Assembly: GCF_016745425.1 (NCBI RefSeq)
Contig: NZ_JAERVK010000009.1
Span: forward strand, 124,001-188,000
Source: Candidatus Methylomicrobium oryzae
Lineage (GTDB): Bacteria > Pseudomonadota > Gammaproteobacteria > Methylococcales > Methylomonadaceae
Reading direction: 5' to 3'
Length of the DNA: 64,000 nucleotides
Part shown: positions 16,553-23,958 of the stretch, in pieces
Numbering within the stretch: position 1 is the stretch's first letter
Layout: each line of letters opens with the position of its first letter
Made by a program: the position numbers and the translations under genes
The notes under the pieces: model-generated
What the model was told of the DNA's origin: nothing
The model's database searches: none
What the model saw: only the letters and a program-made list of their open reading frames with translations

Positions 16553-17122
16553 ATGCCGAATTTCTTGATAGTCGAATGCGGAGTCGATAATACTCCCTTG
16601 GAAAGTGCCCTGCTTGAGGACGGCTCCGAAACGGTTTCGATTCAGTACGGGCCGTCGTTCATTGCGCAGGTCAGGGAAATAAGGCCGGACGCGGTCATTT
16701 TCAATCTTGAATCGCCTTCCGAGGCGCTGCTGGCCGACCTTCTCGCGCTGAGCCGGCAGTCGCCGCTGCCGGTGATCATGTTTGCGGCCGACGGCAGCAG
16801 TGCGACGATCCAGAAAGCGATTCAGTCGGAAGTCACGTCTTACGAGGTGAATGGCCTGGATGGCGATCGGCTTCCTTCCATCATCCAGGTGGCCCTGGCC
16901 CGGTTCAAGCATCAACAGGCGCTCAAACAGGCGCTGCAGGAAGCGAAAATCCAGCTCGAAGACAGGAAGCAGATCGACCGCGCCAAAGCGATTTTGATCA
17001 ACACGCGAAACTTTACCGAGAACGAAGCCTACCATACTCTCCGAAAACTGGCGATGGACCGGAATATCACGCTGGGCCAGATGGCCCGGAACGTGATTGC
17101 GATGGCGGAATTGCTGAAATAG
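16553..17122 (+). CDS. NasT-like ANTAR regulator with degenerate receiver
   Basis: RNA-binding antitermination regulator of the NasT/AmiR type, 189 aa. Residues 1-115 form a receiver-like domain, 118-138 a coiled coil, and 137-188 the ANTAR domain, with the conserved pattern ERAK.IL (here DRAKAIL), EAYHTLRKLAMD and the final helix. In NasT-type receivers the acceptor Asp lies just before a DSP motif; here that stretch is FNLESP (Asn51, Glu53), and the N-terminal acidic pair is also missing. The domain therefore probably is not phosphorylated. The start at 16553 fits the sigma-54 promoter at 16492. ANTAR proteins control nitrate/nitrite genes by melting terminators, which suits the downstream island. 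No NasS sensor is present; the GAF protein next door may replace it. Confidence 0.85.
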   Translation: MPNFLIVECGVDNTPLESALLEDGSETVSIQYGPSFIAQVREIRPDAVIFNLESPSEALLADLLALSRQSPLPVIMFAADGSSATIQKAIQSEVTSYEVNGLDGDRLPSIIQVALARFKHQQALKQALQEAKIQLEDRKQIDRAKAILINTRNFTENEAYHTLRKLAMDRNITLGQMARNVIAMAELLK

Positions 17123-17146
17123 AACGCTGACTTTTATCGACCCGCC

Positions 17147-18070
17147 ATGAAAACGTTTATCAAAGTGATCGAAATCTGGATTCCCGACAAAGAACGGACG
17201 CAGTTGGAGTTCGGCTCGGGATTGTACGGCAGCTTGACGGATTTCAAGCGCATCAGCGAAAAACAGCGTTTCGCTTACGACGAAGGGTTGCCGGGCAAAG
17301 CATGGGCCGCGGGCCACCCGATCGTGCTGAGCCGGTTTGAAGATTCCTATTTCAAGCGCACCGCCGCGGCGCAAAAAGCGGGTTTGACCTGCGGCATCGC
17401 CATGCCGATTTTCTCCGGCGATTTTTTATTGGCTATCGTGGTGTTTCTCTGCGGGGACGATCGGGAGCAGGCCGGGGCGATCGAGGTCTGGTGCAACGAG
17501 CCGGCCGCCCCGGAAACCCTTCATGTGCTGGACGGCTATTACGGTTCCTTGGGGCAATTCGAGGCTTTATCCCGGCAAATCAGGCTTGCCAAGGGGCAAG
17601 GCATACCGGGCATGGCCTGGGAGGCGGGGATGCCGGTTTTGACCGAGGATATCGGCCTGGCGGCCGGTTTTCCCCGCGCGGAGGAAGCGCAAAAATCGGG
17701 CGTTGCCACCGGGCTGGGCATTCCGTTTATTCACGGCGATGAGCAAGTTTATGCGATCACTTTTCTTTCCGCGAACGCGACGCCCCTCGCCAAGCGCATC
17801 CAGATATGGGTTCCGGATCCCGAGCGCGGACAGTTGGTCTGCCGGCAAAGCTACAGCAAAAACAGCAACAATCTGGCGGAAATCTTCGAAACGCTGACGG
17901 TCGACAAGGGAGCAGGCGCCTTGGGCCGGGCCTGGCTGACCGGCATGCCGTCGATCAGCGGCAATCAGGAAGAAGTCTATAACGTCGAACTGGACGATCT
18001 CAGCAGCATGCTGGCGATTCCGGTGATCGAGCAAGGGCGGCTGAAGGCGATCGTGACGTTTCTGTTTTGA
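17147..18070 (+). CDS. Triple GAF-like repeat protein, candidate sensor
   Basis: A 307-aa soluble protein built from three related GAF-like units with no output domain. Each unit opens with an IWIPD-like strand (residues 9-14, 112-118, 218-224), then a G(L/I)PG-AW motif (47-53, 152-158, and GALGRAW at 257-263), and ends with an A-P-I/V strand followed by AIVxFL. GAF domains bind small ligands; the ligand here is unknown. It begins 24 bp after the ANTAR gene, so the two are almost certainly one operon. The natural idea is that it senses a nitrogen compound and gates the ANTAR protein, in the way NasS gates NasT; that is inference. Confidence 0.75.
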   Translation: MKTFIKVIEIWIPDKERTQLEFGSGLYGSLTDFKRISEKQRFAYDEGLPGKAWAAGHPIVLSRFEDSYFKRTAAAQKAGLTCGIAMPIFSGDFLLAIVVFLCGDDREQAGAIEVWCNEPAAPETLHVLDGYYGSLGQFEALSRQIRLAKGQGIPGMAWEAGMPVLTEDIGLAAGFPRAEEAQKSGVATGLGIPFIHGDEQVYAITFLSANATPLAKRIQIWVPDPERGQLVCRQSYSKNSNNLAEIFETLTVDKGAGALGRAWLTGMPSISGNQEEVYNVELDDLSSMLAIPVIEQGRLKAIVTFLF

Positions 18071-18260
18071 AGTTTTCTCCGGTCGAGCCGGAAGCTTTCG
18101 TCCTCATGTTTAGGCATAGGAACGGTTAGGCCTGAATTTTTCAACTTTCGCCGGCCGATCGATTCGCCGAACAGTCGCATTGGCGCCGGCTCGGCCGCCC
18201 TCTTTTCCTCTCATCCGCCCCGGGTCATTCAATCGCCCCGCACCATTCGAACACTCGGCC

Positions 18261-18277
18261 TGCACCAGATTGGTTCG
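18261..18277 (+). promoter_or_regulatory. NtrC-binding-like dyad upstream of the nitrite channel
   Basis: TGCACCAGATTGGTTCG fits the NtrC pattern GCAC-N5-TGGTGC with one mismatch. It lies about 75 bp upstream of the sigma-54 element at 18352, a usual distance for an enhancer. The 18071-18452 gap contains no gene. Confidence 0.55.
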
Positions 18278-18351
18278 GCTGCCGGCGCAATTATCATAAA
18301 TTTAGCAATTAAATGGGGAAAGTTCCAAAATATTGCCGTCTCTCTCCGCTG

Positions 18352-18367
18352 TGGTGCGTTTTTTGCT
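18352..18367 (+). promoter_or_regulatory. Sigma-54 promoter before the formate/nitrite channel
   Basis: TGGTGCGTTTTTTGCT has the invariant GG-N10-GC spacing and a good -12 TTTGC box; the -24 box departs from TGGCAC at two positions. It is about 85 bp before the ATG. Confidence 0.6.
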
Positions 18368-18452
18368 TCATCTTTAGAACGCATGTCCCCGGCATGTCCA
18401 AATCGGTTCTTGATTGAACTGCTCATAATCACTTTCGGATGTAGAGAAAATT

Positions 18453-19265
18453 ATGTCTTATTTAGTCCCTTCAGAATTTGTCACAAAAATGGTGGATGCG
18501 GGTGAATCCAAAATTTTCATGTCGACCCGGGATACGATAATTCGGGCTTATATGGCCGGCGCTATCCTGGCATTGGCCGCTGTGTTCGCGGTTTCGATGA
18601 CCGTCCAGACAGGTTCGCCGCTGATTGGCGCGATCCTGTTTCCGGTCGGCTTTTCGATGCTGTACCTGTTGGGTTTCGACCTTCTGACCGGCGTTTTCGT
18701 ATTGACTCCGCTGGCGCTGATCGACAAACGGCCGGGCGTTACGATCGGCGGCGTGTTAAGGAACTGGAGCCTGGTTTTCGTCGGCAATTTCATGGGGGCG
18801 TTTACGGTGGCGGTGATGATGTCCATTGTCTTCACGTTCGGTTTTTCGACCGAGCCGAATGAAGTGGGGCAGAAAATCGCCGGCATCGGCGAAGCGCGGA
18901 CCCTGGGCTACGCAAAATACGGTGCGGCCGGCATGCTGACGCTGTTCATCAGAGGCATGCTTTGCAACTGGATGGTATCCACCGGCGTGGTCGGGGCGAT
19001 GATTTCCACCACGGTCAGCGGCAAGGTGATCGCGATGTGGATGCCGATCATGCTGTTCTTTGCGATGACTTTCGAGCATTCCATTGTCAATATGTTCCTG
19101 TTTCCCTCCGGACTGATCATGGGCGGAAAATTCTCGATCATGGATTATCTGATCTGGAACGAAATTCCGACGGTAGTCGGAAACCTGGTCGGCGGACTGG
19201 CCTTTACCGGACTAACCTTGTATTCCACGCACGTCAAAACGGCGCCCAAACGCTCTATTGCCTGA
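18453..19265 (+). CDS. Formate/nitrite transporter family channel (NirC/FocA-like)
   Basis: Inner-membrane pentameric channel for small monovalent anions, 270 aa with six hydrophobic helices. The FNT signatures are present: the MLCNWMVS segment and FEHSIVNMFLFP, which contains the central pore His. The nitrogen-type neighbourhood (ANTAR, kinase, cyanase, NrtABC-like transporter) suggests nitrite rather than formate, but sequence alone does not decide. It has its own sigma-54 element and NtrC-like dyad upstream and a strong terminator directly downstream. Confidence 0.87.
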   Translation: MSYLVPSEFVTKMVDAGESKIFMSTRDTIIRAYMAGAILALAAVFAVSMTVQTGSPLIGAILFPVGFSMLYLLGFDLLTGVFVLTPLALIDKRPGVTIGGVLRNWSLVFVGNFMGAFTVAVMMSIVFTFGFSTEPNEVGQKIAGIGEARTLGYAKYGAAGMLTLFIRGMLCNWMVSTGVVGAMISTTVSGKVIAMWMPIMLFFAMTFEHSIVNMFLFPSGLIMGGKFSIMDYLIWNEIPTVVGNLVGGLAFTGLTLYSTHVKTAPKRSIA

Positions 19266-19280
19266 TTTGAGCACCACCTT

Positions 19281-19326
19281 AAAGCTTCTGCCGGCTTCTC
19301 CGGCTGAAGCTTTCTCGTTTTTTCTT
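19281..19326 (+). terminator. Terminator/attenuator between the channel and kinase genes
   Basis: AAAGCTTC (19281-19288) pairs with GAAGCTTT (19306-19313) and GCCGG with CCGGC inside, followed by CTCGTTTTTTCTTT. The kinase gene starts only about 15 bp later, so kinase-cyanase expression from upstream requires read-through, a situation suited to ANTAR-type antitermination. Confidence 0.75.
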
Positions 19327-19340
19327 TATATACGCGCTGA

Positions 19341-21227
19341 ATGCCCGGTCAATTAAAAGCCGCCCTAGGGAAATATTCCGAAAAAGGCCGCAAGGAAATC
19401 AATCAGGATTTTCACGGCGCCCATATTCCGAAAGAACCTCAATTGAGCTTTAAAGGAATTGCCGTTGCGCTGGCCGACGGGATCAGCAGCAGCGACGTGA
19501 GCCATATCGCCAGCGAAGCCGCCGTGACGGGATTTCTGGAGGATTATTACTGCACTTCGGAGGCTTGGTCCGTTCAGAAATCCGCACAGCAGGTCCTGCA
19601 GGCGGCCAATTCGTGGCTGCATGCCCAGACCCGGCAAAGCCCGTATCGCTACGATAAGGACAGAGGATACGTCTGCACTTTGAGCGCAATGGTGATCAAA
19701 TCGACCACCGCGCATATTTTTCATGTAGGCGATTCGCGCATCTATCGATTGCGCGGCAATGCGCTGGAACAATTGACCAATGATCACCGGTTTTGGGTTT
19801 CGCAGGACGAAAGTTATCTGGGCCGTGCGTTGGGAATCAATCCGCAGATCGAGATCGACTATCGCGCTCTGCAAGTCGAAGTCGGCGACGCTTTTTTATT
19901 TGCGACGGACGGCGTTTACGAATATGCCGGCCCCGGTTTCGTCGTCGATGCGTTCAAAGCGCATTCGAACGATCCGGATGCGGCGGCGAAAGCGATCGTG
20001 GTGGAAGCCTACCGGCAAGGCAGTCCGGATAATTTGACCGCCTTGGTGGTCCGGGTCGAAGACCTGCCCGGCCAGGATGCCGACGCGCTTTACCGGCAGT
20101 TGACCGAGCTGCCTTTTCCTCCGCCGTTGGACGCCCGTATGGTTTTCGACGGCTACAAGATCGTCAGGGAAGTCCATGCCAGCAGCCGCAGCCACGTATA
20201 TCTGGCGGTGGATAACGACACCGGTGCGTCCGTCATCCTGAAAACGCCGTCGATCGATCTTCGCGGCGACCCCGCTTACCTGGAAAGGTTTCTGACGGAA
20301 GAGTGGATCGCGCGGCGCATCAATAGCGCCTACGTGTTGAAACCCTGCGTCCGGACGCGGCAGCGCAACTATCTCTATCTCGCGACCGAATTCGTCGACG
20401 GCAAGACATTGACGCAGTGGATGATCGACAACCCGAAACCGGATATGGAATCCGTGCGCGGCATCGTCGAACAAATCGCCAAAGGCCTGCGCGCTTTTCA
20501 CCGGCTGGAAATGCTGCATCAGGACCTGCGGCCGGACAATATCATGATCGACACGACCGGCACGGTCAGGATCATCGATTTCGGCTCGACGAAAGTGGCC
20601 GGCCTGATGGAGATCGCCACGCCGATTCAGCGCAGCGAACTGCTCGGAACCGCGCAATATACCGCGCCGGAATATTTTCTGGGAGAAAGCGGGACGACCC
20701 GTTCGGACATTTTTTCGCTGGGCGTGATCACCTATCAGATGTTGTCGGGGAAACTGCCCTACGGCGCCGAAGTCTCCAAAGCCAGGTCCCGCGCCGCGCA
20801 AAAGAAGTTGGGCTATTGCTCGGTGCTGGATGACGATCGCGAGATTCCCGCCTGGATCGACGATGTGCTCCGGAAGGCGGTGCATCCGAATCCGTATCAG
20901 CGCTACGAGGAGTTATCCGAATTTATCTACGATCTTCGCCACCCGAACCAGGCGTTTCTGAATAAAACCCGGCCGCCCCTGATCGAACGCCATCCGGTGG
21001 CTTTTTGGAAAAGCGTTGCTTTAATTCTGGCAATTACGGTTGTCGCATTGTTGTTCAAATTAAAAAGTGAGGAGTCTAAAAATGAAAACCGCACCCGCAC
21101 AAACGCCGTCGTCCGGCAAAGCCGAATCGCTGCTGACCAAAGAGCAAATGACCGACCTGATCATTACGGCGAAAGTGAAAAAACAGCTGACCTGGACCGC
21201 GATTGCGGAACAGGTCGGCGTCGATGA
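19341..21227 (+). CDS. Bifunctional PP2C phosphatase / Ser-Thr protein kinase
   Basis: Fused signalling enzyme: a PP2C-type phosphatase (about residues 8-240, with ALADGIS, HVGDSRIYRL, ATDGVY and DNLTALVVRV) followed by a Hanks-type kinase (about 272-535). The kinase has Lys301 in VILK, the catalytic HQDLRPDN loop (Asp395, Asn400) and the IIDFG metal Asp413. One hydrophobic helix near residues 552-571 anchors it to the membrane. In pseudomonads such fusions lie inside nitrate-assimilation clusters, which matches the present setting; the target is unknown. Oddly, the frame runs about 145 bp into cynS, beyond where family members usually end just after the helix, so a late frameshift may have extended it. 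Confidence 0.85.
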   Translation: MPGQLKAALGKYSEKGRKEINQDFHGAHIPKEPQLSFKGIAVALADGISSSDVSHIASEAAVTGFLEDYYCTSEAWSVQKSAQQVLQAANSWLHAQTRQSPYRYDKDRGYVCTLSAMVIKSTTAHIFHVGDSRIYRLRGNALEQLTNDHRFWVSQDESYLGRALGINPQIEIDYRALQVEVGDAFLFATDGVYEYAGPGFVVDAFKAHSNDPDAAAKAIVVEAYRQGSPDNLTALVVRVEDLPGQDADALYRQLTELPFPPPLDARMVFDGYKIVREVHASSRSHVYLAVDNDTGASVILKTPSIDLRGDPAYLERFLTEEWIARRINSAYVLKPCVRTRQRNYLYLATEFVDGKTLTQWMIDNPKPDMESVRGIVEQIAKGLRAFHRLEMLHQDLRPDNIMIDTTGTVRIIDFGSTKVAGLMEIATPIQRSELLGTAQYTAPEYFLGESGTTRSDIFSLGVITYQMLSGKLPYGAEVSKARSRAAQKKLGYCSVLDDDREIPAWIDDVLRKAVHPNPYQRYEELSEFIYDLRHPNQAFLNKTRPPLIERHPVAFWKSVALILAITVVALLFKLKSEESKNENRTRTNAVVRQSRIAADQRANDRPDHYGESEKTADLDRDCGTGRRR

Positions 21228-21573
21228 AGTCTGGCTGGCTTCGGCCTGCCTGGGCATGAACAGCATGAAGCAGGACATTGCCGAAAAGCTCTGCGCCGTT
21301 TTGGAACTGCCTGCCGAAGTTCAAACCGCCTTGGAAATGTTTCCTTATAAACGATGGTCTTTTGATGTCCCTCAAGATCCGCTTATTTACCGGCTTTACG
21401 AAATCGTCGGCGTTTACGGCGAAACTTTGAAGGAAATCATTCATGAAAAGTTCGGCGACGGCATCATGAGCGCCATCGATTTCAGCATGACGGTCGGCAA
21501 AGAAGAAAACCTCGCCGGCGACCGCGTCGTGATCACGATGAACGGCAAATTTTTGCCTTACAAATCGTGGTAA
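21082..21573 (+). CDS. cynS: Cyanate hydratase (cyanase)
   Basis: Converts cyanate and bicarbonate to ammonia and CO2, giving usable nitrogen and removing toxic cyanate. The 163-aa protein has an N-terminal helical DNA-binding-like domain and the conserved C-terminal catalytic domain. Arg104, Glu107 and Ser130 fall exactly eight residues after E. coli Arg96, Glu99 and Ser122, and the PLIYRLYE and GIMSAIDF motifs are intact. The ATG at 21082 follows GAGGAG at 21069-21074; a GTG at 21067 would lie before that site. The start overlaps the 3' end of the kinase frame. Confidence 0.95.
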   Translation: MKTAPAQTPSSGKAESLLTKEQMTDLIITAKVKKQLTWTAIAEQVGVDEVWLASACLGMNSMKQDIAEKLCAVLELPAEVQTALEMFPYKRWSFDVPQDPLIYRLYEIVGVYGETLKEIIHEKFGDGIMSAIDFSMTVGKEENLAGDRVVITMNGKFLPYKSW

Positions 21574-21942
21574 CCGGTTTGTTGCTTTAGCATAGCGTTT
21601 GGGGGGCAGCCGGGTCATCGCTCGGTTGCCTCTGCTTTTTTCTTTCGGTTCAATCGTCGGCTTTCGGCAAAGATCATGTCGAGGGCTGATTCTTCCGCCT
21701 CAATGCCGTGGGGCCTTCAGCGTTCCGAACTGCAGCGTAAGTAAAATCCGCATCCCCGTTAGCGCATGTTCATATTGCGTCCGGGGAATGCATGCGTTTT
21801 TCCATGCGCGTGGGAGGGCACCCGCATTTCCCCTTATCCAATCCATGATGCCGTTCAATATTCGCTAAGAATTACTGCCCTGTAGGGCAAAAGTCCTCTA
21901 CCGAGGCGCGGCATTGCTTAGGATCTGGCCTATATGGGGGAT

Positions 21943-21975
21943 AGACCTGCCAGGTTTTTAAAACCTGGCAGGTCT
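21943..21975. repeat. Perfect palindrome AGACCTGCCAGG...CCTGGCAGGTCT
   Basis: 33-bp hairpin with arms AGACCTGCCAGGTTTT / AAAACCTGGCAGGTCT. This type of palindrome is scattered in many bacterial genomes. Other repeat pieces lie nearby (TTTGGAGCCGAATTCTTAG at about 21990, also near 4588). The 21574-22231 stretch has no supported gene. Confidence 0.75.
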
Positions 21976-22066
21976 TGGGCCGGGAAGTGATTTGGAGCCG
22001 AATTCTTAGGGCTGTATGCCCGAAACGGGAAGCTTCAGCCCGGTATTTTGCGAATCAAACCCCTTT

Positions 22067-22115
22067 TGTCTTAACTTGGTGCAATGCGGTAGGTCTCCTG
22101 CACGTTCATTGGGCA
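22067..22115 (+). promoter_or_regulatory. Two NtrC-like dyads upstream of the ABC transporter operon
   Basis: 22067-22083 ends in a perfect TGGTGCA half-site; 22099-22115 (TGCACGTTCATTGGGCA) matches the dyad TGCACCA-N3-TGGTGCA at 10 of 14 positions. The two sites are 32 bp apart, about three helical turns, and 115-165 bp upstream of the sigma-54 promoter, as expected for an enhancer pair. Confidence 0.5.
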
Positions 22116-22231
22116 ATCTCTCCGCTCCCGTTCGCCGGTTTATTTCTGCAAATAAATAAATTCATGCAAATGGCTTATGCAAATATATGAAAAATAATAA
22201 AAAATAAAGAAAAAGAAGGGGTTTGTGGTAT

Positions 22232-22247
22232 TGGCACAAATAATGCT
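22232..22247 (+). promoter_or_regulatory. Sigma-54 promoter of the nrt-like operon
   Basis: TGGCACAAATAATGCT carries a perfect -24 TGGCAC and a -12 GC at the required spacing (GG-N10-GC). The transcript would have a leader of about 130-140 nt. Confidence 0.75.
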
Positions 22248-22314
22248 TTTACCCAAGTGAAGACTCTAACGGTGGGGTCAAAAATTTGTGCTTAAAGATG
22301 AGCGATTGACAAAG

Positions 22315-22370
22315 GCATCACTATGGGATGCGGCATTGCCGGCGTTCCCGCAGTAAGACTGCTTTATGCC
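22315..22370 (+). promoter_or_regulatory. Structured leader of the nrt-like mRNA
   Basis: Two adjacent hairpins are visible: GCATC-ACTATGG-GATGC (22315-22331) and GCAGT-AAG-ACTGC (22350-22362). GGCAT copies at 22314 and 22332 can both pair with ATGCC at 22366, so the hairpins could exclude each other. A paired-hairpin leader is what ANTAR proteins bind, but the loops do not clearly fit the published hexaloop pattern and no strong U run follows. Confidence 0.3.
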
Positions 22371-22396
22371 TTAAATTTTACCCCGAGATGAATTTT

Positions 22397-23797
22397 ATGA
22401 AACAAGGAACATTTACCCTGACTCAATTGGCCGGCCTATTCGCCAAGGCGGCAGCTACTACGGCTTTGATCTTCAGTACTTCCGCCGGTGCGGTGACCGA
22501 GAATTTGGAAACCGAAACCGTTAGGCTCGGCTTTATCAAGCTGACCGATATGGCGCCGCTCGCGGTCGCTTTCGAAAAAGGTTTTTTCGAGGATGAAGGC
22601 TTGTCCGTGCAAGTGGAGGCGCAGGCTAACTGGAAAGTCGTGCTGGACCGCGTATTGAGCGGCGAACTGGACGGCGCCCACATGTTGGTGTCGCTGCCTT
22701 TCGGCGCAGCGATCGGTTACGGTACGAAAGGCGACATCATCAGTGCCTTGACGCTGTCTTCGAATGGCGTTGCGATTTCCGTATCGAACGACGTCTGGAA
22801 AGAAATGAAACCGCAGATTCCTGTGAAGGACGGCAAGCCGGTGCATCCGATCAAGGCGGATGCGCTGAAGCCGGTGCTCGAAAAATATAAGGCGGCCGGC
22901 AAACCGTTCAACATGGGGATGACTTTTCCGGTCGGTCCGCACAACTTTAAACTGCGTTACTGGCTGGCGGCCGGCGGCATCAATCCGGGCTTCTATGCAC
23001 CGCCTCAGGATACGTCCGGACAAATCAATGCCGAAGCATTGCTGTCGGTAACGCCGCCGCCGCAAATGCCGGCAACCCTGGATTCCGGTACGATCGTCGG
23101 TTACTGCGTCGGTGAGCCCTGGAACCAGCAAGTCGTATTCAAGGGTATTGGCGTGCCGGTAATCGGTGATGTTGAATTGATGAAGAACAGCACCGACAAA
23201 ATTTTCGGCGTAAACAAAGCCTGGGCCGAAAAACATCCGAATACGCATAAGGCGTTGATCAAGGCGCTGATTCGAGCGGAGATGTGGCTGGATGCGGAAA
23301 ACAACAAAAACCGCAACGAAGCCGTCGAGATGCTCTCGCAAACCCAATATGTCGGCGCCGATTATGACGTGATCGCGAACAGCATGAACGGTACTTTCGA
23401 GTATGAAAAAGGCGACAAGCGCTCGTTGCCCGATTTCAACGTGTTCTTCCGCTACAACTCTTCGTATCCGTATTACAGCGATGCGGTCTGGAATCTGACC
23501 CAGATGCGCCGTTGGGGCCAAATCAGCGAAGCGAAGCCGGATTCCTGGTATATGGATGTGGCCAAGCAAGTTTACCGTCCCGATATCTACATGGCGGCTG
23601 CGAAAGAGCTGATCGCCGAAGGCAAGGCGAAGGCCAGCGATTTTCCGCCTGAAAGCGAAACCGGTATCAAGCCGCCGAATGCCGACTTCATTGACGGTGT
23701 TGTCTTCGATGCGACGAAGCCGAACGAATACCTGACCAAATTCCCCATTGGTCTAAAAGGCAAGCAAAAGGTCACCGGCGGCAAGATCGTCGAGTAA
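22397..23797 (+). CDS. ABC transporter substrate-binding protein, NrtA/CmpA family
   Basis: Periplasmic binding protein for a nitrate-type ABC importer, 466 aa from this start (an ATG at 22388 is nearly as good). Residues 1-32 form an export signal ending TSAGA. The mature part begins with the RLGFIKLTDMAPLAVAFEKGFF motif that marks the NrtA/CmpA/SsuA-like fold, and includes GVAISVSN and the MTFPVGPHNFKLRYWLAAGG region typical of NrtA. Substrate may be nitrate, nitrite or cyanate: cyanobacterial CynABD cyanate importers are close relatives and cynS is the nearest upstream gene. First gene of an operon with its own sigma-54 promoter. Confidence 0.85.
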   Translation: MKQGTFTLTQLAGLFAKAAATTALIFSTSAGAVTENLETETVRLGFIKLTDMAPLAVAFEKGFFEDEGLSVQVEAQANWKVVLDRVLSGELDGAHMLVSLPFGAAIGYGTKGDIISALTLSSNGVAISVSNDVWKEMKPQIPVKDGKPVHPIKADALKPVLEKYKAAGKPFNMGMTFPVGPHNFKLRYWLAAGGINPGFYAPPQDTSGQINAEALLSVTPPPQMPATLDSGTIVGYCVGEPWNQQVVFKGIGVPVIGDVELMKNSTDKIFGVNKAWAEKHPNTHKALIKALIRAEMWLDAENNKNRNEAVEMLSQTQYVGADYDVIANSMNGTFEYEKGDKRSLPDFNVFFRYNSSYPYYSDAVWNLTQMRRWGQISEAKPDSWYMDVAKQVYRPDIYMAAAKELIAEGKAKASDFPPESETGIKPPNADFIDGVVFDATKPNEYLTKFPIGLKGKQKVTGGKIVE

Positions 23798-23958
23798 CGG
23801 CCCGGAAGCTTGATTAAGGGTTAACCCTTCTTGTTCTAGATGTGCCTCTGATGTGTACAACGGATGTCGAGTGAGTGCAGGGACGCACATTTTTTTCGGC
23901 ACGATTCCTTCAAGACACCACTTATTCGGATCCCCCCGGTAACGGGCGCGGGCAAATT

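Noticed and set aside
22436-23569. 377-codon open frame opposite the NrtA-like gene
   Set aside because: Antisense shadow; no family features, while the plus strand encodes a clear binding protein.
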